From Myxococcaceae bacterium (GTDB lineage Bacteria > Myxococcota > Myxococcia > Myxococcales > Myxococcaceae): 46,039 nt of DNA. A program made the position numbers and the translations under genes. The notes under the pieces were generated by a model. That model saw nothing but the letters and a program-made list of their open reading frames with translations, had not been told where the DNA came from and searched no databases. The stretch lies in NCBI GenBank assembly GCA_016793095.1, contig JAEUJQ010000049.1, positions 1-46,039 of the forward strand. The letters are read 5' to 3'. Every line of letters begins with the position of its first letter. Position 1 is the first letter of the stretch. Below are positions 16,020 to 26,874 of the stretch, piece after piece.

Positions 16020-17492
16020 CTACGGGACGAAGAGCACCCGGCCCCAGCCGCCGAAGACGGTCGGCGTGGTGACCCCGGGGCACGTCCTCAGCCGCCTCGT
16101 CCCGGTGTGCACGAGGAGGCCGCGGCTCGACACGGCAGCCGAGGGGAAGTCAGGCGACCAGGTGGCCAGCTGCGGGCGCACCTGCATGCCGCTCACCTCG
16201 CAGCCCGGCAGGAACACGTACGGATCCGGCAGGCCCGCGTTCAGCGACTGCTGCGTCTCGACGTCGAGCAGCCGCCACGAGGTGGGCATGTCACACCCTG
16301 CCGAGCACAGGCCCAGGGTGGTGGTGTTCGCGTTGGTGAAGACGGCCCCGATGCCGGTCCCGTCGACGAGGCCCGTGATGCCGTTGACGCCGTCACCGGC
16401 CGACCCGAGCACCATGCCGTTCCAGTTCGCGCGCTGATCGCACCCCGTCGAGCACTCCCAGACCAGCGGATGGAGGTCGAGGGCCTTCACGTCCATCGGC
16501 GCCGACGCCTCGGTCGTGCCCTGGTTGAAGGCCAACAGCAGGCGCCCCGCCGGCGAGGCAGCGAGCGACACGAGCCCATCGTCGCCGTGGTAGAACAGCG
16601 GATCCGAGCGCGTCCAGCTCGCGCTCTGGGTGCAGGTGCCGGAACAGCGCTGGTACCGCAGCCCTGCCACCCAGTCGTTGTAGACGAGATGCAGGGTGGT
16701 GCCGCTGCCGGCGAGCGCGACGCGGATCTTCACGTTGGTGCGGTTCGGCAGATCGATGATGACGCCCGATTGCCAGCTCTGCGGGGAGGTGCACGTCGCG
16801 CCGCAGGTGCTCAGGCAGACGCGCCGGAAGCTGGGGTCGGTGGAGACGAACGAGAGCCGCCCGGCCGAGTCGAGCACGAGGTTCGAGTTGTTCTCCTCCC
16901 AGGCACAGTCCGGCGCGTCGAACTCGATCTGTGTCCACGCGGCGGCGGTCGTGCACCCGGCCGCGCAGGTCGCGTAGTGGTACTTCTTGCGTCCAGAGGA
17001 GTCGATCCACACGAGGTGCACGCGCCCGTCGGGGCCGACGGCGATGCCAGGCGCCACCGCGTAGGCGTTCACTTCGATCGTCACGAAGGTCCAGCTGCTG
17101 GCCTGGCCACAGCTCTGGTCGCACCGGCCGTAGAGGATGGCCGAGGGCCCCTGCCGGAAGTGAACGATGTGAAAGGCGCCAGTGGCGTCGGCGACGACCC
17201 TCGCGTGCAGCACGATGTCGTTGATGGTGAACGAGCCTGCCATCGCCCCAGAACCACCACCGCTGCCACCTGCCGCGCTGCCGCCCGCGGCTGAGCCGCC
17301 CGCGCTCGAGCCTCCGCCGACCTGGCCACCAGCGGCTCCGCCGGCAGTGCCTCCCGCGCTCACCCCGCCGCCGCTCGAGAAGCCGCCACCAGCGAGGAAG
17401 CCTCCGGCCGCGCCCCCGCCCGTGCCAGACGGGTTTCCAGTGGGGCAACCGAACAACGACAGGGCGGACGCCAGCAGGAGGACGAGTCGCAT
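16020..17492 (-). CDS. Lipoprotein with six Cys-x3-Cys-x5-Trp repeats, probable beta-propeller
   Basis: A 490-residue protein with a lipobox (LSLFGC, C16), then a Gly/Ala/Ser linker to about residue 85. Six units of 49-64 residues each end in C-x3-C-x5-W: C124/C128/W134, C176/C180/W186, C230/C234/W240, C283/C287/W293, C347/C351/W357 and C396/C400/W406. Units include GPDGRVHLVWID-like strands typical of sialidase-type or BNR-like propeller blades, so a six-bladed propeller with one disulphide loop per blade is a reasonable inference. The function is unknown; surface binding is a guess. The stop is only 2 bp from the converging macroglobulin gene. A perfect palindrome overlaps its start codon. 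Confidence 0.8.
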   Translation of the reverse strand: MRLVLLLASALSLFGCPTGNPSGTGGGAAGGFLAGGGFSSGGGVSAGGTAGGAAGGQVGGGSSAGGSAAGGSAAGGSGGGSGAMAGSFTINDIVLHARVVADATGAFHIVHFRQGPSAILYGRCDQSCGQASSWTFVTIEVNAYAVAPGIAVGPDGRVHLVWIDSSGRKKYHYATCAAGCTTAAAWTQIEFDAPDCAWEENNSNLVLDSAGRLSFVSTDPSFRRVCLSTCGATCTSPQSWQSGVIIDLPNRTNVKIRVALAGSGTTLHLVYNDWVAGLRYQRCSGTCTQSASWTRSDPLFYHGDDGLVSLAASPAGRLLLAFNQGTTEASAPMDVKALDLHPLVWECSTGCDQRANWNGMVLGSAGDGVNGITGLVDGTGIGAVFTNANTTTLGLCSAGCDMPTSWRLLDVETQQSLNAGLPDPYVFLPGCEVSGMQVRPQLATWSPDFPSAAVSSRGLLVHTGTRRLRTCPGVTTPTVFGGWGRVLFVP

Positions 17493-17516
17493 GACGCTGC
17501 GTCATAGCGCATGACG
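17489..17516. promoter_or_regulatory. Palindrome with extra half-site over the lipoprotein start
   Basis: ATGACGC-T-GCGTCAT (17491-17505) is a perfect 7-bp inverted repeat that includes the start codon of the minus-strand lipoprotein gene. The half-site GCATGACG occurs again in direct orientation at 17509-17516. A TATGAC -10-like hexamer is embedded in the same element on the minus strand. The arrangement fits a repressor operator or translational hairpin. Confidence 0.4.
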
Positions 17517-17599
17517 GGTCCGCGCAGCACCCTCGCGCCCTCACCTGTTGATGCTCCCGCCCTCTCCAACCTGCCGCCGCTGGGCCGTGGCCGGCGTCG

Positions 17600-19342
17600 T
17601 CATCGCTCCTCGAGCAGGACCTTCAGCTCGCGGATTCGCCTCGTCACCTCGTCGCGCTCGAGCTTCTGGAACACCTCGGGCAGCAGATCGCGGCTCGTGC
17701 ACTCCTGCACCGCCACCAGGTTCTGCAGCTCGATCTCCAGCGGGTAGCTGGGCGGCACGAAGTCCTTCACCACCGCCTGCACGTCCTCCACCGTCACGTG
17801 CTCGCGCCCATCGGTGGCCGCCTTGAACTTCGAGCGGATCAGCATCGCCTCGATGTCGGCGCCCGAGAACGGGTGGCCGTTGGTGAGCTTCGAGAAGTCG
17901 GGCACCTCGACCTGCACCTTCGTCTTCTTCTGCATCGCCTTGAACAGCTCGTCCCGCTCGGCATCGGTCTGCGGGTAGAAGAGGGCGAGGTGCTCCTCGG
18001 CGCGGCCCTGACGCTTCAAGTCGATGGGCAGGAGGTCGGGCCGGCACGTCAGCAGGAACCAGACGATCTTCCCGCGGAACTCGGTGTTGCCCATGAACGA
18101 GGCGATGGCGGCGAACACGCGGCTCGAGGTGCCTGAGTCTCCGCCCGCGTCGCGATCGCCCAGGAACGCGTCGGCCTCGTCGATCATCACCGCCACCGGC
18201 CACAGCGCCTTGAGCAGGTTGAAGATCTTCTCGAGGTTCGACTCGGTGACGCCCTGCCACTGGCTGCGGAAGTTGAGGAACTTCACGCAGGGAATGCCGA
18301 TCTCTCCGGCGAAGCAGGTGACGAGGAAGGTCTTGCCGGTGCCGACGGGCCCCGACACGAGGTAGCCCATGGGCATCACCTCGATGCGGCCCTTCTTCAG
18401 CATGGTGGCCGCGTCGCGCAGCATCTTCTTCGCCTTGCCGTGCCCCGCCACCACGTCGAGCGTCCACGCGGGCTCGATGAACTCGAGCAGCCCGTGGCAC
18501 TCGGCCTGGATGATCTCCTTCTTCTTCTCCTTCAGGATCTCGGGCGTGATGCGCGTGCCCGACTCGAGCGCCTCGGTGAAGAGCCGGTCGAGGTTGATGC
18601 GAGAGAGGCCCGCCGTCATCTTCGCCAGCGGCGCGATCCCCACCTCGGACACGGTGGACAGCTTCTTGCCCTCGAGCTTCCACTTCACGAAGTCGAGCCG
18701 CTCTTCCTCGTTCGGCAGGCTGATCTCGATGTTCGCGACGTAGGGGTTGCGAGACAGGCGCGCTGACACGTCGGCGAGGTTCTCGACGACCAGCACGATC
18801 GAGAGATCGCCCTGAAGGAACTGCGGGTCCTGGGCCCACTTGATGAGCGTCGCGAGGGTGAAGCGGTCTTCGGCCGACAGCGAGCCCATGTCGCCGGCGG
18901 GGGCGATCGTCTCGGCGAAGTCGATCACCAGCGCCATCGACCGGCCGTCGCTGACGCGCAGGCGCAGGTAGTTCTCGATGATCTGCAGCGCGCGACCCGG
19001 ATCCCTCGGCATCACCCGCGCGAAGTCGGTGCCGTACATCGCGTCGTACGAGGCCATCGCGCGCGAGAAGTCCTGCTGCGTCTCGGGCGCCTGCGAGCGG
19101 ATGCCCGACGATCGATCGTAGTAGAGGACGTGGTCACGCCCTCCGAACAGCTCGACCCCGAGGAACGTCTTCAGGTTCGCGAAGTCGCGACCGCCGTCGT
19201 CCTTCGTGACTGGCTGGAGATCGCGCACGGCGCCATAGACGATGAACGTCGAGACGGTGCGGGTGTAGTAGCGCTGCGCCAGCTTCTGCGCCCACGTGGG
19301 CAGCCCGGCGAGGGGATCTTCGTTCTTCCTGGTCTTGGCCAT
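17600..19342 (-). CDS. AAA ATPase with a degenerate N-terminal AAA-like half
   Basis: A 580-residue protein. The C-terminal half is a canonical AAA module: Walker A GPVGTGKT (331-338), Walker B VAVMIDEAD (384-391), a polar sensor-1 region (WFLLTCRPDLLPIDLKRQGR) and a C-terminal lid (HPFSGADIEAMLIRSKF). The N-terminal half contains a strand-helix pattern reminiscent of a second ATPase (ALVIDFAETIAPAGD, LVVENLADVSARLSRNP, ISLPNEEERLDFVKW) but has no Walker A, so it is probably a dead domain. The gene lies 9 bp downstream of the Ser/Thr kinase gene and should be co-transcribed. It may remodel protein complexes in the kinase pathway; the substrate is unknown. ATG 19342 has no clear Shine-Dalgarno. 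Confidence 0.88.
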   Translation of the reverse strand: MAKTRKNEDPLAGLPTWAQKLAQRYYTRTVSTFIVYGAVRDLQPVTKDDGGRDFANLKTFLGVELFGGRDHVLYYDRSSGIRSQAPETQQDFSRAMASYDAMYGTDFARVMPRDPGRALQIIENYLRLRVSDGRSMALVIDFAETIAPAGDMGSLSAEDRFTLATLIKWAQDPQFLQGDLSIVLVVENLADVSARLSRNPYVANIEISLPNEEERLDFVKWKLEGKKLSTVSEVGIAPLAKMTAGLSRINLDRLFTEALESGTRITPEILKEKKKEIIQAECHGLLEFIEPAWTLDVVAGHGKAKKMLRDAATMLKKGRIEVMPMGYLVSGPVGTGKTFLVTCFAGEIGIPCVKFLNFRSQWQGVTESNLEKIFNLLKALWPVAVMIDEADAFLGDRDAGGDSGTSSRVFAAIASFMGNTEFRGKIVWFLLTCRPDLLPIDLKRQGRAEEHLALFYPQTDAERDELFKAMQKKTKVQVEVPDFSKLTNGHPFSGADIEAMLIRSKFKAATDGREHVTVEDVQAVVKDFVPPSYPLEIELQNLVAVQECTSRDLLPEVFQKLERDEVTRRIRELKVLLEER

Positions 19343-19351
19343 GGTGCAGGT

Positions 19352-21343
<1,992 letters not shown>

Positions 21344-21574
21344 GGGCGGTTCCGACGTCGATGCACGATGCCGAGGCGCCGAGCGTACCCAAGGGTTCCG
21401 AAAAGGGGGGAAGGAACGGCAGCGCGCCGGGCCTGATGTGGGAGTGAGTACGCGCGCCAGCCGACCTGAGGCTCGCCGTACCCGCCGGTCACCCGCCACC
21501 CGTCAGCGGCTCGAGAAGCCAGAACGAAATGGCGCGGGTAGCGGCTGGCCACGCGAATGCAATCGGAAGCCGTC

Positions 21575-22216
21575 ATGCGCTCCCCGCTCTTCGCCGCTGC
21601 CCTGCTGTTCGCCGTGACCGCCTCCGCCGAGACCTTCCGCGGGCTCGATGTGGTGAACGTGTCGCTGGCGCGGCAGGTGATGACGGCCGAGGCGAACGCC
21701 GACCTGCGCGTCTCGGACCGCATGGTGATCGCGGTGCACGGCATCAGGCTCGAGCGCACCAGCCAGTCCTACTTCGGCAGCGCGCCGCTGGCGCTCGACG
21801 AGCCCTACATGGTGCGCGACGCGGCCGGCGCCGAGTACCGCATGTGGGTGCGCACCGTGGCGAACCGCCTCATCGTCGTCGAGATCCAGCCGCGCCAGCT
21901 CGCGGAGTCGAAGGACCCGCTGGTGGGCCGCTTCCGTGCCACCTCCATCACCATCGGCGGCAACGAGGCCCGCCCCACCTTCGGCGATCTGCGCCTGATG
22001 CCGGACGGCAGGTACTTCATGGGCGGCGCGAGAGGCCACTGGCAGTGGGCTGACGGGCAGCTCGTGCTCGACGGACCCGTCTCGTACTGGGGCAGCGGCG
22101 CCGTCTCGGCAGACGTCCGCTCCATCACCTTCACCTTCACCCGCGGCCCGGTGGAGTGGAAGGTGACGTATGAGCGCGTCGGCGAAGGCGGCGTCGATCC
22201 GGTCGCGCTGCGCTGA
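21575..22216 (+). CDS. Small secreted protein, unrecognised
   Basis: A 213-residue product from ATG 21575 (GGAAG 6 nt upstream); an in-frame ATG at 21557 would add six residues. Residues 1-19 are a signal peptide (RSPLFAAALLFAVTASAETF). The mature protein appears beta-rich (DLRVSDRMVIAVHGIRL, YRMWVRTVANRLIVVEIQP, GRYFMGGARGHWQWADGQL) and ends in ERVGEGGVDPVALR. The GHWQWADGQLVL segment recalls small periplasmic beta-barrel or lipocalin-like folds, but I assign no family. It is divergent from the kinase gene across about 230 bp. Its 3' end is partly duplicated just downstream. Confidence 0.75.
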   Translation: MRSPLFAAALLFAVTASAETFRGLDVVNVSLARQVMTAEANADLRVSDRMVIAVHGIRLERTSQSYFGSAPLALDEPYMVRDAAGAEYRMWVRTVANRLIVVEIQPRQLAESKDPLVGRFRATSITIGGNEARPTFGDLRLMPDGRYFMGGARGHWQWADGQLVLDGPVSYWGSGAVSADVRSITFTFTRGPVEWKVTYERVGEGGVDPVALR

Positions 22217-22335
22217 ACGCTGCCGGCGACTCGTGGTGACCTGTGCGGGCCTGGACGCGGTGCCGTCCGAGCGCGTGGGCGACGGCGGAGGCGCTCCGGT
22301 CGCGCTGCCATCGACTCGTGGTGACCTGTGCGGGC
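22172..22335 (+). repeat. Decayed tandem duplication of the upstream gene's 3' end
   Basis: The last codons of the secreted-protein gene and the following bases (22172-22250) recur with substitutions and a 12-bp deletion at 22269-22335. Shared blocks include GAGCGCGT, TCCGGTCGCGCTGC (22198-22211 and 22295-22308) and an identical 24-bp block (22227-22250 and 22312-22335). Offsets are 97 bp before and 85 bp after the deletion. Copy two would read ERVGDGGGAPVAL without the stop. The remaining gene-free bases up to 22524 show no other structure I can support. Confidence 0.75.
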
Positions 22336-22524
22336 GCAGACGAGCTGACGTCCGACCTGCACGTGGTGCTGCGCACGCGGCTCGAGCGCGCTCTCATCTC
22401 GGGCAGCCCCGAGGTGAACGACCTGGGACGAGCCGGGCCGAAGCACTTCTCTGGTTTGAGTCGGCTGCCGACGTCACTCACGGAGGGTGGAGCGACGCGT
22501 CAGCTGGCCCAGGAACGTCTCGTC

Positions 22525-23802
22525 TCAGCCGGCCAGCACCCGCACCGGGTCGGTCCGACTCGCGCGCCGGGCGGGAAGAAACGCTCCCGCAGCCGCCGCC
22601 GCGACCCCGAGCAGCACGCCGAACGCCAGCAACCAGGCCGGCCGCTCGAACCAGGTCTCGGGCTTGAAGGGGAACTCGGGCAGGAGCCTCGCAGCCGCCG
22701 CGTCGAGACCCGCGCCGCCCAGCACCGCGAGCGTCGTGCCCACCACCCCACCGACCAGCCCCAGCAGCAGCGCCTCGGCCAGCACCAGGCGGAACAACTG
22801 CGCGCGCGAGGCGCCGACCGCGCGCATCACGCCCAGCTCCTTCTCCCGCGCGCGCACCGACGCCGAGAAGGCGTGCGCGATGTTGAAGGCCGCCAACAGG
22901 CAGATCAGCACCGACAGAAGGGCCAGGCTCGAGGTGCTGATGGCCACCGCCGCGCCGGCGTTCTCGGCCATGCGTCGATCCTGATCGTCCACCCGCAGGC
23001 CCATGCCCTTCACCGCCGCGACGATGGCGGGCACCTGCGAGGGGTCGACGGCCTTCAGGCTGAGGGCGGTGAACGTCTTCGCGTCGAGGTTGGCCGCTGC
23101 GTTGAGCCGCTTCGCCGTCTCGAGCGGAATGGTGATGCCCGCGAGCAACCCCCGGTCCGACACCCCCACGAGCTGCCCCTGCGCCGGAATGGCCGAGGCG
23201 TTCGGCGGCGTGCTGGTGACGAAGCTGCGGTTGAAGTCGATGGGGAAGATGAAGCCGGCCAGCAGCTGCGCGGACAGCTGCGGCAGCGAGCGCTGAGGAG
23301 CGAAGCTCTTGTTGTAGATCTCGAGCAGCCGCGTGGACGCGATGGCGGGGATCGGCTTGTCCGGCCCCGGATCCACGAACTCTCCCAACATGACGTCGCC
23401 CTTCACGAAGTCGGGCTCGACGCCCACCGCGAGGATCTCGAGGCCCATGTGCAGCGGGCGCCCGAAGAAGTCGCCCCGGTAGATGGTGACGGCCGGCGCG
23501 CGCACGTTCATCTTCTTGAAGGCGCGCTCGACGCCGGGCAGCGCCTCGAGCCGGGCCACCGTCGCCTCGTCGAGCGCTCCGCCGCCCAGCAGGCCGAACG
23601 ACAGCTGCGCCGGCACCACCTCGACGAGGCTCGTGTCCACCGGGAAGATCTTCTCGCGCACGATGCGGCCGACGCCGAGCCCCAGGGACACGAAGAAGAC
23701 GAGCGCCGCCACGCCCACCGCCAGCCCGAAGGCCGAGGAGACCGCCGTCCGGCGATCCCGAGCCAGCGAGAGCTTCACCAGGGGCCAGAGCGCGCCGCTC
23801 AC
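22525..23802 (-). CDS. ABC transporter permease, FtsX/MacB type
   Basis: A 425-residue permease from GTG 23802, which overlaps the ATPase stop by GTGA. The layout is one N-terminal membrane helix (SAFGLAVGVAALVFFVSLGLG), a periplasmic domain of about 230 residues (around 55-285), then three C-terminal helices: ISTSSLALLSVLICLLAAFN, LVLAEALLLGLVGGVVGTTL and WLLAFGVLLGVAAAAAGAFL. The signature VRAREKELGVMRAVGASRAQL of FtsX-family permeases follows the second helix. It ends with PARRASRTDPVRVLAG, the typical terminus. Such proteins power lipoprotein release, envelope remodelling or efflux by mechanotransmission rather than classical import. It is the last gene of the six-gene operon. Confidence 0.92.
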   Translation of the reverse strand: MSGALWPLVKLSLARDRRTAVSSAFGLAVGVAALVFFVSLGLGVGRIVREKIFPVDTSLVEVVPAQLSFGLLGGGALDEATVARLEALPGVERAFKKMNVRAPAVTIYRGDFFGRPLHMGLEILAVGVEPDFVKGDVMLGEFVDPGPDKPIPAIASTRLLEIYNKSFAPQRSLPQLSAQLLAGFIFPIDFNRSFVTSTPPNASAIPAQGQLVGVSDRGLLAGITIPLETAKRLNAAANLDAKTFTALSLKAVDPSQVPAIVAAVKGMGLRVDDQDRRMAENAGAAVAISTSSLALLSVLICLLAAFNIAHAFSASVRAREKELGVMRAVGASRAQLFRLVLAEALLLGLVGGVVGTTLAVLGGAGLDAAAARLLPEFPFKPETWFERPAWLLAFGVLLGVAAAAAGAFLPARRASRTDPVRVLAG

Positions 23803-24479
23803 GACAGCTTGCCCCCGGTGAGCGTCAGCACCCGCGAGGCGGCGGCGCGCAGCCGGTCCTCATGGGTCACCGCGACGATGGTGAGGCCCTGCTGGTTGAG
23901 CGCCTTGAAGAGGGCCACCACCTCGTCCGCGGTCGCCGTGTCGAGGTTGCCGGTGGGCTCGTCACACAGCAGCACCCTGGGCGACGAGAACAGCGCGCGG
24001 GCGATGGCCACCCGCTGCCGCTCTCCGCCCGACAGCCGGCCAGGGGAGCGCGCCGCGTGCGCCGCCAGCCCCACCCGCTCGAGCGCCTGCCGCGCCTGCC
24101 CCTCGAGCCCGCCCACGCGCCTCGCCGAGAACCGCGCAGGCAGCAGCACGTTCTCGAGCGCTGACACGCCTGACAGCAGATGGAACGACTGGAACACGAA
24201 GCCCACCGTCTCGTTGCGAAAGCGCGAGAGCGCCGCGTCGTCGAGGCCGTCGAGGCGCAGGCCCGCCACCGTCACCTGGCCGCGATACCCGGTGTCCAGC
24301 CCGCCCAGCACGTGCAGCAGCGTCGACTTGCCGCTGCCTGAGCGCCCCACGATGGCGACGAACTCACCGGCGTTCACCTCGAGGGACGCGTCGTCGAGCA
24401 CGGTGAGCTGGCCGCGGGCGCCGTCGTCGTACGCGCGCACGAGGTGCCTCGCCTCGATCACCCGCTCGGGCCCGCTCAC
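23799..24479 (-). CDS. ABC transporter ATP-binding protein, MacB/LolD type
   Basis: A 226-residue ATPase from GTG 24479 (GTGA overlap with the lipoprotein stop). It shows Walker A GRSGSGKS (45-52), the Q-loop in VFQSFHLLSGVSALENV, signature LSGGERQR (149-156), Walker B LLCDEPTGNLD (170-180) and the switch His in VAVTHE. The ALENVLLP and DEPTGNLD wording is typical of the LolD/MacB/FtsE subgroup that pairs with FtsX-type permeases. It would energise the adjacent permease. The whole frame is clean, with no accessory domain. Confidence 0.94.
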   Translation of the reverse strand: MSGPERVIEARHLVRAYDDGARGQLTVLDDASLEVNAGEFVAIVGRSGSGKSTLLHVLGGLDTGYRGQVTVAGLRLDGLDDAALSRFRNETVGFVFQSFHLLSGVSALENVLLPARFSARRVGGLEGQARQALERVGLAAHAARSPGRLSGGERQRVAIARALFSSPRVLLCDEPTGNLDTATADEVVALFKALNQQGLTIVAVTHEDRLRAAASRVLTLTGGKLS

Positions 24480-26056
24480 TGGACCTTCGCCGCCGGCGCC
24501 GCGAGGGCGAGCGAGAGCTTCAGCGCCGCCACCACCTTGCCGTCCTTCGCGCCCGCGGTGAACGAGATCGACTCGAGATCGTCGGTCGCGTCGATCCACC
24601 GCACCGTCGTGGGCTTGAGCGCAAAGCCGCCGAGCCCCCAGGCGCTCTCGGGCAGCGCGCGCACCGAGGCGCCGAGCTTGCCGAGATCGATCGACACGTC
24701 GAGCGCGTGGGTGGCCAGCGCCTCAGCCTTCGGGGCCGCCTCCGAGGCCAGCACCGCGTCGAGCCGCTGCACTGGAGAGCCGAAGGCCACCGCGGCCCCC
24801 TTCGGGCCGAAGTGCACGCCCTGCCCCTGCGACCAGGTCGTGAAGTAGAGGTCTCGGCCGTCGCGCTGCTGCTTCTCGAGCTTCGCCCCGAAGCGCGGCG
24901 CGACCTGCGCCACCTTCTCGAGCGTGGGCATGATGACGTCGGCGCTCGTCACCGGCGCGAGGCCCGAGAGGTGGGCGTAGGCGAACGGGTTCGTCTGGCG
25001 GATGTCGAAGGACGGCACGCCCCGGTCCATCGGCGGTCGATCGGCCAGGGACAGCGAGAACACCGTGCCCGGCTGCACCCGGTCGAGCACCTCCGTCTTC
25101 AGCTCGAAGCCGCCGAGCTCGAAGGCCCGCGCGAGGTGGGGGCCGAGCAGCTCACGCGAGATCGACGCCAGCCCCTTCGCGTCGCCGCTGTAGCGCCCCA
25201 CGAGGAACGCGTCGGCCGGCAGCACCGGCGAGAGGTCAGGCGCCTTCTGCGCCGTGAGCGCCGCGAGCAGCTCGGGCTTGCCCTTCCACTGCCCGCGGAC
25301 GCGCACCTCCGCCGCCGTGTTGGACAACGAGAGCGTGACGAAGGCGTTGAGCAGCGGAGTGGCCTGCAGCACCGGGCTGCCCGAGCCGAGCCACGCGAAG
25401 ACGTCGTGGGGCCCCGCGCCCTCGAGCGCGCTCGCGAGCTCGGTGTCCTTCGACAGCCGATCGGTCTCCCCGAGCGACGCCGCCTGGCCGAGCTTCGCGA
25501 TGGTCTCGTCGCGCCCGACGAAGGCCCAGCCGTTGGCCAACGTGTAGCCGAGCCGGGGTGGCTGGCCCTGCTCGCGCGCGAACGTCTTCACCGTCACCGC
25601 GCCCTGCTGCTGCGAGGCGCCAGCGCCCGCGCCGAACCGGCTGAACGAGATGCCCTCGAGGCGGGCGTGCAGGGCCGAGGCGTCCTTCACCGGGAGCACG
25701 AGGTAGACGTCGCCCGTGAGCAGCACGGCCGCGCCGAGCCCGCGGTTGGGATCGAGCCCGGCCTTCTCCAGCTCGGCGGGGCTGCGCAGATCGACGCCGA
25801 GCTGCCGCACCACCTCGTCCGCGAACGCCTTCGCGCTGGCGAAGCCCTGCAGCGGCGCCACGAAGCCGGCCACCTTCAGCTGCTCGAGCAGCACCAGCTT
25901 CGCGCCCGAGTCCGCGAGCTTCGGCACCACCACCACCGCCACCGCGCCGCGCGGCAGCACGTCGATGAGGCCTGACTGACCAGCCTCGACCTTCTTGCCG
26001 CACTTCGAGCAGCCCGCGAGCGCGAGCGCCACCACCAGCAGCAGGCGCCGCGTCAT
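24476..26056 (-). CDS. Large periplasmic lipoprotein in the PspA/ABC operon
   Basis: A 526-residue lipoprotein: MTRRLLLVVALALAGC with a good lipobox (C16), then SKCGKK. The body alternates short strands and helices: LIDVLPRGAVAVVVVP near the start, a repeated theme of LANGWAFVGRDETIAKL and GPKGAAVAFGSPVQRLDAVL, and a beta-rich end. This pattern (lipobox, D-x-LP-x-ga-vaVV-x-P, then paired A-F-x-G blocks) resembles DUF3352-like proteins, but I am not certain. It overlaps both neighbours by 4 bp (ATGA at its start, GTGA at its end), so it is translated as part of the operon. Probably the extracytoplasmic partner of the ABC ATPase and permease. Confidence 0.82.
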   Translation of the reverse strand: MTRRLLLVVALALAGCSKCGKKVEAGQSGLIDVLPRGAVAVVVVPKLADSGAKLVLLEQLKVAGFVAPLQGFASAKAFADEVVRQLGVDLRSPAELEKAGLDPNRGLGAAVLLTGDVYLVLPVKDASALHARLEGISFSRFGAGAGASQQQGAVTVKTFAREQGQPPRLGYTLANGWAFVGRDETIAKLGQAASLGETDRLSKDTELASALEGAGPHDVFAWLGSGSPVLQATPLLNAFVTLSLSNTAAEVRVRGQWKGKPELLAALTAQKAPDLSPVLPADAFLVGRYSGDAKGLASISRELLGPHLARAFELGGFELKTEVLDRVQPGTVFSLSLADRPPMDRGVPSFDIRQTNPFAYAHLSGLAPVTSADVIMPTLEKVAQVAPRFGAKLEKQQRDGRDLYFTTWSQGQGVHFGPKGAAVAFGSPVQRLDAVLASEAAPKAEALATHALDVSIDLGKLGASVRALPESAWGLGGFALKPTTVRWIDATDDLESISFTAGAKDGKVVAALKLSLALAAPAAKVQ

Positions 26057-26874
26057 GAGCGCACCTTCACGGCCGGCGCGCCAGGCGTCGACGAGAGCTC
26101 CTCGGTGACGACCATGAACGACTCCATCTCGCGCACGGTCTCTTCGGTGGCGGCGACCTCGGCGGACAGCGCGTCGAGCTGCCGCGTCACCGTCTGCGGG
26201 TCTCTGATGGCGATGGACTGCTCGTGGGTCAGGCGCAAGAGGTCCTCGATGCTCGCGAGTTGATGGCTCACCACTTCCCGGCTCTCTTCGGCCTGGACGA
26301 AGCGCGTCAGCCGTTTCTTCAGGATGTCCACGCGACGGGCCTTCACCTCTCTGAGCCGCTCGTTCTTCTCGGCCTCGAGCTCGGCCTCGAGCTCCTCGAG
26401 CTCCTTCCCGACGGCCTGCCGGTCGGCGGCATTCAAGAACTTCCGGTAGCTGTTGAGGGTCGTGACGAGCCGCAGGAACGAGGTGAGGAGCGTGTCGAGG
26501 CGCTGCTCGCTCGACGCCTGCAGCACACCGCCGCCGGGCAGCTTCCCGTACTCGTCGAGGATCCGCCCCTTGAGGGCGCGCAGCTGCTCGTAGTGCTCGC
26601 GTTGGCTGGGCGCGAGCTCTGCCAGCAGGCTCTCGACCTCTTCCGGGCTCGCGACGTCGCCCGACGTCTGCGCCTCGGAGTTCGCGCGCACGGCCCGCCG
26701 GAACGAGGGCATGGTGGAGAGGAAGGCCAGGTACGCCGCCGAGGCCCCACCGGCCGCCGCGAGCGGCACCCAGTCGCCGATGATGAGCGAGGCCACCCCG
26801 CCCGCTGCGAGGGCGAAGAGGTTGGCCGGCATCAACAGCGCGGCCTTCAGGTAGTTGGGCGATCGTGTGCTCAC
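26053..26874 (-). CDS. Membrane protein with long cytoplasmic coiled coil
   Basis: A 273-residue protein from GTG 26874. Two hydrophobic segments lie near the N-terminus (AALLMPANLFALAAGGVASL and VPLAAAGGASAAYLAFL). The remainder is highly charged and helical (for example KELEELEAELEAEKNERLRE), with heptad-like spacing over about 100-260. No enzyme motif is seen. The gene overlaps the substrate-binding-like gene by GTGA at its start and the lipoprotein gene by ATGA at its end. In the context of PspA, also a coiled-coil membrane protein, it may tether PspA or sense membrane state; this is inference. Confidence 0.8.
   Translation of the reverse strand: MSTRSPNYLKAALLMPANLFALAAGGVASLIIGDWVPLAAAGGASAAYLAFLSTMPSFRRAVRANSEAQTSGDVASPEEVESLLAELAPSQREHYEQLRALKGRILDEYGKLPGGGVLQASSEQRLDTLLTSFLRLVTTLNSYRKFLNAADRQAVGKELEELEAELEAEKNERLREVKARRVDILKKRLTRFVQAEESREVVSHQLASIEDLLRLTHEQSIAIRDPQTVTRQLDALSAEVAATEETVREMESFMVVTEELSSTPGAPAVKVRS

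Noticed and set aside
17541-18839. Arg-rich frame of 432 residues within the AAA ATPase region
   Set aside because: A shifted-frame shadow of the AAA gene; the true frame has intact Walker motifs.
22243-24561. Open frame of 772 residues on the plus strand
   Set aside because: Antisense to the ABC permease and ATPase; composition is Arg/Gln/His-rich without motifs.
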